Assembly: GCA_946894095.1 (NCBI GenBank)
Contig: OX335657.1
Span: 5,394,001-5,458,000, forward strand
Length of the DNA stretch: 64,000 nt
Origin: Incurvaria masculella
Lineage: Eukaryota; Arthropoda; Insecta; Lepidoptera; Incurvariidae
Direction of reading: 5' to 3'
The notes under the pieces are model-generated. The model did not search any database. It was not told where the DNA came from and saw nothing but the letters and a program-made list of their open reading frames with translations. Position numbers and translations under genes: made by a program. Of the stretch, positions 22,501-34,009 are shown one piece after another. Numbering within the stretch: position 1 is the first letter of the stretch; every line of letters starts with the position of its first letter.

Positions 22501-22844
22501 CACTGGGTCGATTTTAGGCCAAGATTATTGTGAGACAAAATACTTAAAAAAGTGAATATTTTCTATGGATTTCGGTAAATTTGGTCTTATCTTTTGCGCG
22601 GCTTCTTAGGTACTGGAACACCTATGCACGCACTTTAATTTCTGTGGTTGGGATGTCAAAGAGTGTTTACTTGCTAAAACATGTTTCTAGGTTAATATAC
22701 TACGAGCGTAGTAAACATTTAACCGACTTTAATCATAAAGAGAAGTAATATTATTTCATAAAATTTATGAAAGGACCACCCGTGCGATACAGCCTACTGA
22801 TGAGATAAGGAATTATTCAAATCGATTAACATTTTGCGGAGACA

Positions 22845-22930
22845 TCGAGTAACACACATACAAAAAAACATACAGACGAATTGAGAACCTCCTCCTTTTT
22901 TGAAGTCGGTTGAAAAGACCCTTCCACGCG
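22845..22930 (-). repeat. fragment of the AACCGACTTCAAAAAAGGAGG repeat family
   Basis: Minus-strand match to the element at 55070-55135: CATACAAAAAAACATACAGA, GAATTGAGAACCTCCTCC and TTTTTTGAAGTCGGTTGAAA. Confidence 0.6.
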
Positions 22931-23114
22931 CCCGCAAAAATCATAAATAGCGGCGTTGTTGATCTGAGTGAAACTGAATGTAACTGCAAACACACAACAA
23001 CGTACTCCGTGCGGAGAACACGCACAATCAGACCACAACTCGAAGCGTGTTTGATGAACAGTGCCCGTGACAAAGTCAAACATGTTCGGCACTGAGCACA
23101 CAAACTGTTGTAGT

Positions 23115-23240
23115 TATTGCCGAACTGTGATTGCGGCCGTGGCGGCGGCGGCGGCGGCGCACGCGCAAGCTGGCAAATGAAAACTGGCCGCCGCTGGTGC
23201 GAAGGTCGACCCGCTTCGACGAGCTCCTGTGGCAACCACG
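23115..23240. other. CpG-rich block with (GGC)n run
   Basis: A short GGC trinucleotide run (about 23142-23160) lies in a GC-rich island. Open frames on both strands look like repeat by-products. A promoter or first exon is possible but unsupported. Confidence 0.25.
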
Positions 23241-23244
23241 TCGC

Positions 23245-26145
23245 CACTGGAGCCTTATGTAAGTACAACAGGTCCGTTCACTTGGTCTCTTGAATGGATT
23301 GGTCAGTCTATGAAGATATTTTAGACGGTTTTTAGGGTCCCGTCGCAAAAAGCGAAGAAAGATTATGGTCTGGCTGTGATGTCTGTCGGTCACACGCATT
23401 TTGTCCCAAATTGTTCTCGTATACACTTTGAAAATTCTGGAAAGAACTGCAATATATGTACACTTATGCAGTTTTGCACCAACTAATTACTTTGGCTCAA
23501 AATTTATACTTTTTGACAAAAAGGCAGATTTCTAAAGCGTTAATTTAACTGATTTAAGAATCACTATTTATAGCTTACGCCAGGCACTTATAGAGGTGCC
23601 CGATGACGTCCAAGGGCACCCACAAGGGCGACAGGACCATGCCGACCGGCCAGGTGCTTCATCATGTTTGAAGGACCCCAGGTTGTACTTTACCCCAAAT
23701 TCATTCCACAATATCAATAAAGGATCGATCGCTCCTAATTCGAGGAATGCCGACTATGAACGAGTGAATTCCCTGTGTGTTGCGCGTTGAGCTATAGTAG
23801 AAAGGGGACGGAGTGATGGGGTGTATGCTGCTCCGACGAGCATTCACCGTGGTACAGACCTCCGAATTCCCTTCGGGGTTGAAAGTCTCATGCTACTATA
23901 GTGTCGTGATAGCCCATCACACAATCCACTATGTACTAATGGCTGCATTGAAGTGGACTGAAACTAACAAATATCTTTAGTTAACGCTTTGACCATTTTT
24001 CATTTATCGCGGGTGACCTACATACAGTTTTGGATGCCTTTCTAACCAAGTAAGGAGCAGGTGCTATCTAAAACGAAGTTTGCCGAGACACCGCAAGTGA
24101 ACTAGCTGAAATCAAACGATTGGGGATCGAATAGATAGAGATTATTTTCACATTCATCTTCTAGATTCGTTCTTCGAGATAGTTCTAGTCCCTAAGAATT
24201 AATGTGTTGCCATCATCGATGGTTGTTATATACTTGCATTCATATTTTTCCTATGCATATAGGTATATCTTTAAAAACATGAATTTTAAATACTTAAGAT
24301 ACAAATCTTAATGGAAAATGCAATGTATGCATCAATGTTTAGTGATGTTCTAATGGGAAGAATAGCGAACGAGGAATGATGAGTTTCAAGTTCAATTTTA
24401 CCTTTCCAAAGCGTTTAATTACATATTATTACATTTATTCGGAGGAACGTTTATATGGTGCTAAAAGTAGACTTGCCCCAGCTGCGCCTCGCGTACCAGT
24501 GACAACCAAATTTAGGACTCCAGCTTTAAGGGGAAACTTTACCTATCCATGTCTAGTTACAAAAAAAATCGAAAGAATAACGTGTCAATCGGTCGGTAAA
24601 CTCCTGCAGTAGTTGGGATTGCGGATATATTTGATTGTAATGACGGTGAATGAAGTAATATAAAGGAGAACACTCATGATGTAATGATGCTATTTGTTGA
24701 AGTGTTTCATATGAACGTGCCATCTGCGCTGATGAAACAGGCGCTAAGGAAGGTCGTTCACTGATCTGCATTCACTTTTCAGATTCCAAGTGGCCTCAAC
24801 TCAAGTATTTTGTGTGCATATAATAAAGGTTTTGGGCCACAGCTGCACCTACACGGAATGAAATATACATATTACGACTTCCTTCGGCAGCTTCCTTATA
24901 GATTTTAATTCATGAAGCGACTATGAAAATGTATCCTTATTTTCCGCCCTGTGTGATACAGCCACGTTCAAAGGTATGGCACACCCTTCGGGAATGTGCT
25001 GTGTTAGGCTAATATCATGCCAGCATTAAAACATTTGCACACAAATAGGAACGGCATGTACGTACAAACAATTTTAGTAACTTCATACTTTGAATGCACC
25101 ATTCGCACAGCTACATACAGCCCATAAAGCAAAATAGATTTGGAATGGAACCTGACATAAAACCCACCCAAAATAGAATCGAATCGACGCTTAATTCGAC
25201 TCACGAATCCGATTAAACCACGGTCGCGTATCCTTACGAAACTCGTATCAATGTCGCCAATGGTCACGGTCGCTTAGAAGCTCCCGCGGAGATGGCATTC
25301 ACGTTACTGCAATTTCGCTCAAATATTGACGGTGGTGATGTGTTTGCACTGTCGTAAGAGTCCACTAAGACACGACTTCGTAGGCAGCGGACGTGGAATG
25401 GCGATCCTAAACTTTCGCAACGGTAGTGTTGACCTTAGACGCCGGTACAACTCTGCGAGATCGCTCTGCAAAATGATAAGATCAACAAGTGGACATTCTT
25501 GGGCCTTTCGCTTTTTGCCACACGCAAGTCAAATGTGTGCTGGGATCGTGCGTACTTACACGAAAAATTGCGCAGTGAGCGGCATCAAGTACTCAGTCAG
25601 TTATGTTTATGAACGCTCGTTTAAAGGGAAGGATCGTTAACATAAACCTAAACTGCAATTTTTAAAGATAGTTATGGTAGGGATTCGTCTGACAACCAGC
25701 TTCGTAGTTTTCTGCGAGACAGCTGAGATTGATCCCATTCGTTACACATTTAAGATGTCTTCAAGAGAACGCCATGTTGATTGTTTTTAATTTAGTTCGC
25801 TTTTTTTATGTTCATTACTCTTTTGTACGTTGTGTTGTGGCAAATAAAATATCTTATTCTTATTCTTAAAACGGTGTGTGGATTCATGAAAGTCAAAGCA
25901 AGCAAATCAATTTGAAGTTCGTTTAAAGGTTATCCATTAACCAGTTGAGCAAGAGAATCCAGTTTATACACGGAACAAAAAGTTCAATACGCTGTGCGAT
26001 GCAGATGCAAACAATCTGTGTCGATGCGAGGTCATGGAATCAAAATGATACGGAAATCATTCCACGACTCCTTTTATTCCCTTTTCATTTCTGGTTCTAA
26101 AGGCATGTGAATTTACTATACTATTTGGGTGTGCAACCATCGGAG
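23245..26145. other. mostly non-coding DNA
   Basis: Contains a worn minus-strand SINE piece (about 23935-24000, GCTGCATTGAAGTGGACTGA). A SINE 3' trace follows at 24960-25020 (CCCTTCGGGAATGTGCTGTG). At 25800-25875 a LINE-like 3' end reads GGCAAATAAAATATC with a TTATTC tail. The 104-codon frame at 25326-25640 has no recognisable domain. Confidence 0.4.
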
Positions 26146-26147
26146 GG

Positions 26148-26300
26148 CCTAATGAATGAATGAATGAATAAATTCTTTATTGTGCATAAACAAAGATACA
26201 ATTACAGAGAAAACATACAGCAAAACAACAATAATGCACAAAGGCGGAATTATCACTAAGAGTGATTTCGTCCAGTCAACCCTTGAAAGGCAATAGAAAT
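26148..26300 (-). mobile_element. LINE 3' end with (ATTC)n tail
   Basis: On the minus strand a 3' UTR-like stretch ends GCACAATAAAGAATTTATTC and runs into ATTCATTCATTC (plus-strand GAATGAATGAATGAAT at 26152-26168). This polyadenylation-signal-plus-tetranucleotide ending is common in insect LINEs. No ORF remnant is certain. Confidence 0.5.
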
Positions 26301-26519
26301 ATCTGTAGGTAGGTGACACACCAGAATTTGAAAAGAAAAAAAAATACGGAATAAACATACATATACCATAATATATACAGATTTATACATATAATTAAAT
26401 ATACTAATATATATGATACAATACAATAATACATATAACAATAGTGTCACAATAAAATCTCTTACTAGAGGTCCCAAAATATTTAGCTTAACCAACCTTT
26501 TGGGTGCTTTTTCCATGGA

Positions 26520-27280
26520 GAGTTTTACATCAGCACATTGCTACACACTCGCATCTGGACGAAGTTACAATTTCTTCAGATGCCATTTTCTGCGTTTGCG
26601 CAACGCATGCGTATACAAAGTCAACGAGGCTTGACCACGGCAACGTAGTCTAACTTGACGAACTCAATCGATGCGGAGAGTCAAGCGAGCAATGCTAAGA
26701 ACATGATGTTTGAAGTGGTTGCAGCAATATTTTAACAGTATGTTTCAAATTTCACTCAAATCTGTGACTTTATCAAGGTTTTACAACGAACTACATGACG
26801 TGACGAGATTACCTAATTCAATCATGAACCCAAAAACGGATATACATTTTGACAATCGGATCCAGTGGAAGTTTAATATTATTTTTTTACAATAATTTAA
26901 ATTGGCAATTTTATATTTTGTTATCAGTTGTTACAACTCAATCGAAAAAAATATGACGCAGTCTCTAAGTAATTTCGTTATAAATTTGGAGAGCCAAATT
27001 ATTTATGGTAGGCGTATATTCGTATGATAAATGCTCTTTTATAACACGAATGTTTGCAGTGAAGGAAAACATCGTATGAAAGCGCAATAATTCGGTGGTG
27101 TTAGGCCGAAAAATAGCTATAAACGCAGCAATGGGATCGTCACTAGGTGAAACGAGATCGACATTGACTGACCGCTGGATATTCGATATATTCGAATCTC
27201 GGAAACCAAGAATGGCATCCAAGAACAGTAAATCATATCATAAGTGGATAAATTCTCATACCCTTCGGCATCACCGTCAG
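26520..27280. other. non-coding DNA, no gene seen
   Basis: No recognisable open frame, RNA gene or repeat end. Confidence 0.45.
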
Positions 27281-27284
27281 CCTC

Positions 27285-27655
27285 AGTGGCCCAGTGGCGC
27301 GACACTTCGGCGATCGCTCTCCGAAGTTAAGCAACGCTGGGTCCGGTCTGGTCTTGGATGGGTGACCATTCGACCGTTGAGAGAGGCTGGCCGTGGTTCG
27401 GATTCCACGTTAAGCTGTAGGTCCCCTTCCTTACTTACTAGGTGGTAGGGTTTATCCCGCCTGGGTTGGTACCATCGCATTGGATGAACGATGGTCGAAG
27501 CGGAAATGAAAATTGTCCGTGTTTTCCATCCAGTTCAATGTAGCCGTGCAATATAAGGAAGGTCCTGGCATGGCACCTAGTTCAAGTGTTGGGCTAATAC
27601 CATGACAGAACGTGTGGTATTAGCCATCCATGTCCAGTCACATAAAAAAAAAAAT
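27285..27655 (+). repeat. composite SINE: 5S-rRNA-derived head on a tRNA-SINE body
   Basis: Bases 27313-27366 match the internal control region and 3' half of insect 5S rRNA (CCGAAGTTAAGCAACG, then CTTGGATGGGTGACC). After 27410 the sequence is the body otherwise found with tRNA-like heads (GTAGGTCCCCTTCC, GGTGGTAGGGTTTATCCCGC, ACCATCGCATTGGATGAACG, GTCCGTGTTTTCCATCC, GGAAGGTCCTGGCATGGCAC). It ends with TCACATAAAAAAAAAA. The 5S part lacks the first third of the gene and is followed by non-5S sequence, so this is a SINE and not a 5S gene. The head-body junction is in CACGTTAAGCTGTAGGTCCC. Confidence 0.8.
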
Positions 27656-27659
27656 GCGC

Positions 27660-28470
27660 AGTCTGCGTTGCACAGCGTCCTTCGCACATTGAGATCTGGT
27701 CAGTAGTAAGAAACGCATACCCTTCGCTTCATTTATTTTTAGCGCTCCAAATGATCGACCGTTAAGTTAAAGCAAAGGGAGGCTTATTCCCACCAACGCC
27801 TCGGCAAAACGATGAGTAGGGTCTTAACACTTTAGCTATTGGTCCTGCACTCTTAATGGCGAGCGCTACGTGGTTGATGTCAACTCCCTATTCTCCATAT
27901 AACGTTTCAATCTACGTTTGGGGAAGATAGGCTGACTCCGATATATCTAGAATGGTGCCGGAGTTTTTAGATTGGTACACTTTAACGTTTTCGGGCACAT
28001 TCACTTCCCTGTGAACAATGATGCATCTTCTCATTCCATGTCCGCGCAGTTGGATCGCCCGGTGCAACTACTAGCTATTGCTCTCCTAGTTCTCCAGACC
28101 AGCACCGGAGGTGATGTTCGGTCCTCAATCTCCGCTTGGCACCGTGCGACTAAGATAAACCAGCTGCCCCGCGCCCCGATCTCTTATTAGCGCACTAAGA
28201 CTAGATTCTAAGGACTCTATAGAACGCTCGCCACGCGCGGAGTGGACAGCCCGGACGCGTTGTGATTGCCAGACAACAAATGTTGCCCACTCCTGCAGAT
28301 AGCCACATGAACCAGTATCGGGGGCCGAAGACTGAAGCCAACGGTTCGTACATCACCGGCGCCCAAGTCCAAGTCCAAACCGTCTGACCCGTAGTTCTGG
28401 CTGTGAACTGCTTCTTGCCCTTGCCCGTGAACTTCGAGCCCTTCAGGTAGGAAGAGATCTGGTCGAAACT
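27660..28470. other. non-coding; 3' part lies in the SDR gene's intron
   Basis: The minus-strand dehydrogenase exon ends at 28474, so the sequence below it is intron on that strand. Open frames continuing from the exon into 28217-28467 are intron read-through. I found no further SDR exon in the window. Confidence 0.5.
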
Positions 28471-28473
28471 CAC

Positions 28474-28768
28474 CAGCCTTGTTGATGTCCCACAGCACGA
28501 CGGTGCAACCGAGCCGCGCGAGCCGCAGCGCCAGCAGGCTGCCGAGCCCGCCGCCTCCGCCCGTCACCACCGCCACGCCGCCCCTCAGCTCCTTCTTCGG
28601 CCGGCCCACCAGCCAGTAGTACAGCGCGTGGACGATGTGGCCCGCGCACGCGAGCAGGAAGCCGATCACGTCGAGCGCGGTCTGGACCGCGGTGTACTTG
28701 TCGCGCATGCACTCCGGGATCTCGCTTGTGAGCGGCCCGCGCCCGTTCACGTACGCCTGCCCCTCCAT
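28474..28768 (-). CDS. first coding exon of a membrane-anchored short-chain dehydrogenase/reductase (SDR16C/RDH10-like)
   Basis: The exon encodes 98 residues plus one base. An N-terminal cytosolic stretch is followed by a membrane segment (about residues 29-55, ALDVIGFLLACAGHIVHALY). Next come the Rossmann nucleotide-binding start GVAVVTGGGGGLGSLLALRL (TGxxxGxG, residues 65-84) and VVLWDINKA. The order membrane anchor, LxGxVAVVTGG, LWDIN is that of SDR16C enzymes such as RDH10 and 17-beta-HSD11, which oxidise or reduce retinoids and steroids at the ER or lipid droplets with NAD(P). The start is ATG at 28768; the GTG seven codons upstream is not used. A donor GTGAGT follows at 28473. A plausible acceptor, TTGTTGTTGCAG, precedes the exon near 28855, so a non-coding exon may lie upstream. 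The exon is very GC-rich, unlike its surroundings. The catalytic YxxxK exons are outside the window. Confidence 0.8.
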
Positions 28769-28779
28769 CGCGCTGCGGC

Positions 28780-28960
28780 GGCGGCGCACGCTGCGCGCGC
28801 ACGCTCCGTGTCGTCTGCGCGGCGCGCCCTAGCGCATCGCAGGCCGCGCGTGCCTGCAACAACAATGGACGGTGCGTTAGTTGAGTGAGTAGTAGACGCC
28901 CCGACTTGTTTGGCAAGTCACAGAGCAACCTACTGCAGTTCATTGAATCGTTATGTTCGA
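28780..28960 (-). promoter_or_regulatory. GC-rich 5' region of the SDR gene
   Basis: CpG-dense sequence continues upstream of the SDR start codon (minus strand) to about 28860, where TTGTTGTTGCAG looks like an acceptor. Promoter or 5' UTR function is inferred from position and composition only. Confidence 0.3.
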
Positions 28961-29084
28961 CTTGTTAGATGCGCAGCATTTTATTTAGTGTAATAGGTTT
29001 CAGGGCCATATCAGTTTGATGATGTATTCTTAATGTTGTTTTTTTACGAGTCCATACTATCCATGGTATCCATACGCGAATGTA

Positions 29085-30521
29085 ATTTATTTATGAAAAA
29101 CATGAAAATTTATTAATTAATGCGATAATTAAACTTACAAAATATAAAAGATTTCATCCAATTTTTCTCTACAAAGCAATTTTGTAGACGCCATTACGCT
29201 CGCTGCATTTCCTCGCTGTATAGCCAGTCCGACCCTCTGTCGAAAATATCTTCCAGATCGGTAATCGCCTGAACATTCTTTTAATTTAGAACCCAAATTT
29301 TTGACAAATAATTTTGTATCCTTACTCCAAACACCTAAAGTCTCGACCGCAAAAGCAACGAACTCATAATTTGCTTTAATCTTGCAGCAGTTTCTGCTGC
29401 TGCTCCTGACGTGCGAGCGGTCGAACTAACATATGAGGCCGCCAATGTATCCACGCATGTGGCGTCCCACACCAGAGCCCTGCCTTTGTCCCATGGAATT
29501 ATGGTCATGCCATCTGGTCTCTTTCCATCATCCCTACTCAGGCCCACCGGCTCTAATAATGATGGAATATTTGCAGAGGAAAGTGCTCTTTTAATTAATT
29601 GGTTGAGGGTTGCATGACGTGAAAATCTGCCTGCACATTTCAGGCAACTTAATCCATGGCGTTCTTTGGTATCGACCATAATGCCGCAACTGCACTTATG
29701 CGGCAGGCACATTTCGCAACCAAGGCGAAGAGCGATGACAATTCTTAGGCAATTATTATCCAAAAAAGTGCCGGTGTGCGATGATGGTATGGCGTGAAGC
29801 CATGCACCAGCCTCTGGTGTGGACACTGCGCGGATACGCGCCTGTTCTACAATTGAGTCGGAATTTAAAAGTACGTTGTGCAACCGTTTTACAACGGATG
29901 CATCCCAAAGTTTTTGTGAGCTTAGATTTGATGGGAGTTCTTCACCTGGGCACAAGCTTTTCCAGGCATTTAAAGCTTCGTTCAAATGGCAAATCACATT
30001 CTCGTCACTATTTCTGGTTAATATGGCTGTGACAAGATCTGCGACTCCAAACGCCAAAAATGCAGGTATTCCAATGTCAGTGAACCGGCGTACTCCAAGG
30101 CCACCATTCCATATAGGCAATGAAGCTTGCAGCCATTGATCTTCGTTCAAACTGATATTCAAAATATCTTCTAGAGCTTGTTTGATTGTACTATCAATTT
30201 TCAAAATTTTCTCCTGAAATAGCCAAGAAGGAGTTGTTCTGGCAAGGTATATAAGCTTTGGCATACCGAAACAAGTCTTAAGAATTACATATGCCATATG
30301 GGAATGCAGCAAGCGTAGGCGACTAAAAGTTAATTCTAAAATACTTAATTTGTTTTCAAGAAAATCAGGCGTTGCCTCAATGGTAATCGGTGCGCCTAGT
30401 AAACATAAATTGCTAAGATCAGTGATCTTGATATCTAGCAAAACATCTTAAAATTGCGAATGCACATCGTTGTCGTAATTTGATAAAAATATTAGTTCAC
30501 ATTTGCTAGCATTTGGTATCC
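29085..30521 (-). mobile_element. broken second copy of the 10-kb non-LTR retrotransposon
   Basis: The minus strand encodes the C-terminal half of the same polyprotein as 10376-13270. It covers the region after the reverse transcriptase, the CCHC knuckle (CSCG...RHGLSC) and the nuclease signature (KRPDGMTIIPW...WDATCVD). The main frame runs from 30441 to 29335. Upstream, at about 30450, a stop interrupts the homologous frame. At about 29365 a one-base shift moves the rest (FAVETLGVWSK, FRQRVGLAIQRGNAASVM) into another frame down to about 29185. AATAAA-type signals follow on the minus strand near 29090. The 5' end is cut exactly where a Lep1-like Helitron starts (30522). The catalytic DD is missing, so this copy is dead. 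Confidence 0.85.
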
Positions 30522-30770
30522 ATACTAATATTATAAATGCGAAAGTAACTCTGTCTGTCTGTTATGTTTTTACGCCTAAACCGCTGAACCAATTTTGATG
30601 AATGTTGGTATATAGATAGTCTTGACTTTGGAGAAGGACGTAGGGCATATTGTGTGGGGAAAACTTGAAGGGATTGAAATATGGGATGAAAGTTTATAAG
30701 GGGAACTCAATAACATCCAGCAAATAATTCAGCCAGACATCAGAACAAAACGACATTGGCCTCAGCTAGT
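30522..30770 (+). mobile_element. Lep1-like non-autonomous Helitron
   Basis: It starts ATACTAATATTATAAATGCG and continues with family words AACTCTGTCTGTCTGTTA, ACGCCTAAACCGCTGAACCA and ATTTTGATGAATGTTGGTAT. It ends at CTCAGCTAGT, where CTAGT is the usual Helitron 3' end. No Rep/helicase is encoded. It abuts the truncated retrotransposon. Confidence 0.7.
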
Positions 30771-30774
30771 ATGA

Positions 30775-31340
30775 TATATATGTAGAATCGACAGATACCA
30801 AACATATTCCTAATACATATTTCTAACAATCTGTACTAATCAATTATTGCAATAATAAACAGGATATACAGTGATGTGCGAATACTAGTTTTCTTAAACT
30901 GTGCTGAGGCCGTCCGCCTACAAAAAACACAATGGAACTATAGTGCCAGTTACAATGACAGTGTAGAAATGTTGCCACAGGTATTTTTTCCGGATGCCAG
31001 TTAAGTGCTGTGTAGTGATATCTATTTTCATTCAATAAATGATAAAGAAACCACAAATGGAAGTGCCATGTCGGGATTAAGCAACTCGTATTCATACAAC
31101 CCTATCACATATTAAGCAGGAAAACAACTTTACGTGGAATCCAAACGATGAAAACATCATATTGGAAAAGAAAACTTGGAATACATTATTTATTGTAATG
31201 TTAAACAATACTACGCGCACTAGCAACGGGACATGACAGCAAAATAAGAAACAGGTAATAGCATAGTCACAATCCCACTGAACAGTTACGCTATGCAGGA
31301 AAAGAAAAACTTCTACAACAGTGTCACCACAGCAAACATT
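30775..31340. other. non-coding DNA, no gene seen
   Basis: Short open frames only, with no recognisable repeat end. Confidence 0.45.
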
Positions 31341-31344
31341 TTTT

Positions 31345-31642
31345 TTAGGATTCCGTACCCAAAGGGGTGAAAACGGAACCCTATTACTAAGCCTCCGCTG
31401 TCCGTCCGTCCGTCCGTCCGTCTGTCACAGGGCTGTATCTCATGAACCGTAATTGGTAGGCAGCTGAATTTTTCACAGAATGTGTATTTATTTTGCCGCT
31501 TTAACAACAAATAGGTAAAATAAAAAAATATTAAAAATTAAAGGACAACCCATACAAAAAACCTGTTTTTTTTTTTTTGTTAAATCTTGTACGATGGTAC
31601 GGAACCCTTCGTGTGCGAGTCCGACTCGCACTTGGCCGGTTT
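31345..31642 (+). repeat. GGTTCCG-family repeat, copy 5
   Basis: Plus-strand full-length copy, AGGATTCCGTACCCAAAGGG to ACTCGCACTTGGCCGGTTTA. It lies about 200 bp outside the left end of the En/Spm element. Confidence 0.88.
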
Positions 31643-31838
31643 ATAAAACCCAGTAGACGATACCGAAAACGTACACTAACAGACACAGTTAGAATCAAGT
31701 CAAAATGATTGCAATTCCTAATCAGAGCAAGGTCAGAAGAGAACGAATTTTAACTATGTTGTAAAACTATTTCGTGTATGCCTCGAACTTTAATTAAACG
31801 ATGTCGGTAAGAGTAGGTAGATACCTACAGTGAGGCTA

Positions 31839-31852
31839 CACTGAGAAAAATG
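31839..31852 (+). repeat. left terminal inverted repeat of En/Spm
   Basis: CACTGAGAAAAATG, preceded by GGCTA. It is identical to the reverse complement of 44337-44350. Confidence 0.8.
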
Positions 31853-33340
31853 CCTTTTTGGCTTCTTCGTGAAATACAATTACGTTTGATTAAAATTTGG
31901 TGCGTTGTTCTAAAATAAGAGTATAATATTAAATTATTCGCCTAGCACAAAGTTTGAGGCTGACAAAATCTAATTTTAAGGTTAAGTAAACCAATACTAT
32001 AAAGACTAATCACCGTAAGAATGGGTCACATAAATTAATATTACTATCTTCGTGTATTATGGTGCTTTCCTATCAAAATAACGCGAACTCCATCGCCATA
32101 AGTTGATGACATCACGTAAGTATGCAGATGTAATATTTTTTTATGAGGAAAAGTTGATTTCACAAAGAAATATGGTGATAGTATAGAAGTACGAAGACTG
32201 TCCTTTCAAATATAAGGAAAGTATCCCCTTATTTATTAAGAAATTTCACCATTTTTCCAGTGACGTCCTCATCTTTCAGTTTGTCCTATTAAAATTGGGG
32301 AAAACTGGTAATTTATTATGAATAGAAATTAATATGCTTCTTAGTGTTATTTCCGTAGTGCGGTCATCATAAAAGATAATGCATCCTCTTGCAACTGTGG
32401 AACCTGTGGAACGTTATGATGAAGGCACCGCACCACGACACGCTCGCCATCGCCGTCGTGACGTCACAAATACCGTCGATATTTCCTTCGACAACATCTT
32501 GTTTATGTACCAATATTTTTGTTTCCATATTATCTCTGCCTCCAATATAACAATCGCCGGTGATGCGTCACCGTCGCTGTCGGTAAGAGGATACCTACGC
32601 CTCTGCCGCTTTTCTTTCGCCGGTGAAGAAGTTGTGAAACCTTAGCATAAAAGGTTATAATCATATATTTTATAAATTTTAAATTAAAATTTTGGGATTT
32701 TAGCAGGCAAATTATACACTTAAAATAGGATAATATTTATTTGATTGTCCTGGATAGTTTGCTGTGTGATATGATTTTTTAACAAAACTATAACGGAATT
32801 GACATTAGGAACGATTTCAATATTTATTTTTTTGCCAATAATACGACGCCTTACGACGTATAGCAGAATAATGATGCATCCAAATTAAAAAAGGTGTTAT
32901 GATATGTATTTAAATATGTTACTTTAAAATTTAATATGTTTGTTAAGGAATATTTATATCTTTTGACTCAATAACAAATATTTTATTGTTATATAACGAA
33001 TACTGTTAAATATATATTTATATTATATTTAACAGTATTTTATACGCACCTACACTACACATTCGATCAATTATATAAGTAAAGAAAGTAATTTAAAATG
33101 TCATCTTTTCGCAGAAAAAGTGGTAGTAAATAAAATACAAAACAATCATAAAAACATAATAAATTAATGTTGCATTAAAACATGGTTTTTTAGAAAGAAA
33201 ATATGGGAATAACCTACAGGGGAAAAATAATTGAAGATTTTATTTTGCTCTCATTTCACTCTTTGTTTTTTTTTTAAATGGACAGACATAGGTAACGATG
33301 GAGATAATAAAAAGAAGTTGTCCAAAGATTGTGAATCAGG
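31853..33340. other. 5' subterminal region of En/Spm
   Basis: Non-coding. Holds subterminal motifs (TATGGTGCTTTCCTATC near 32057, TGATGACATCACG near 32105, CGTGACGTCACAAATACC near 32457). A perfect hairpin has 16-bp stems at 32999-33014 and 33024-33039 with a 9-base loop. The 88-codon frame at 32379-32645 has no recognisable domain. Confidence 0.5.
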
Positions 33341-33596
33341 ATGTTAACGGGGCTATGGTCCAAATGTTAACCAGGTACTCCTGGGCTTATTTGGAACAAA
33401 AAAGGTAGATAATATTTTCTTATACGACTTATCACGATTACACGATCTTCCTCTCCATTCAATTTGCGTGAAGGTGTTTACAAAATGTTTGGGGCGGACG
33501 ATTTTTTTTTAAATAGGACAACAAAAGTACTTACTTTTTTTGCTCCAAATATGCCAAAGTTAACGTTAACGTTTGGACCATAGCCCCGTTAACACC
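33341..33596. mobile_element. MITE with about 70-bp inverted arms, nested in En/Spm
   Basis: The left arm ATGTTAACGGGGCTATGGTC...TTATTTGGAACAAAAAAGGT is the diverged inverted copy of the right arm, which ends TAGCCCCGTTAACACCCGGT. Arms of the same family occur in tandem at 4657-4863. No coding capacity. Confidence 0.75.
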
Positions 33597-34009
33597 CGGT
33601 ATATATTTATTATTTATGTATTTACCAAATAGAAGACATATTTTTTCTTATTTTAACTTTAGAAACCTATTTCATTTTCAACTTTTCAACTGGTCATTGT
33701 AAAAGACAAGATATCGAGAGCGAGACATACGGGGAGTGAGGACCACCGTTTTGATTGACTTCGAATAAGGGAATGCATATGAAATATCAGAAAAAAATCT
33801 TCCTTTGCTGTGATCATCCGGATTGCTCTAATTAAACAATCTAGATGGCATTATTATCTGGAAAGTGGGCATTTATCTGTAAGCATCAACATAATAATAC
33901 AATTTTTTACTAGATAGAATCCTCAGGTGTAGAATATTATGCAAAATTAAGCAAAATTCCCAAAATATTTTTTATTTAATTATTTTTAAAATTTTCAAAT
34001 TATTGCGCC

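Noticed and set aside
23076..23426. 116-151-codon minus-strand frames around the GGC run as an exon
   Set aside because: Overlapping frames are all open, there is no recognisable domain, and part of the region is a dispersed repeat.
27301..27370. 5S rRNA gene
   Set aside because: Only the central and 3' part of 5S is present and it runs straight into a SINE body with an A tail.
28470..28943. 157-codon minus-strand frame rich in arginine and alanine over the SDR exon
   Set aside because: It lies in a GC-rich island and out of frame with the recognisable Rossmann motif.
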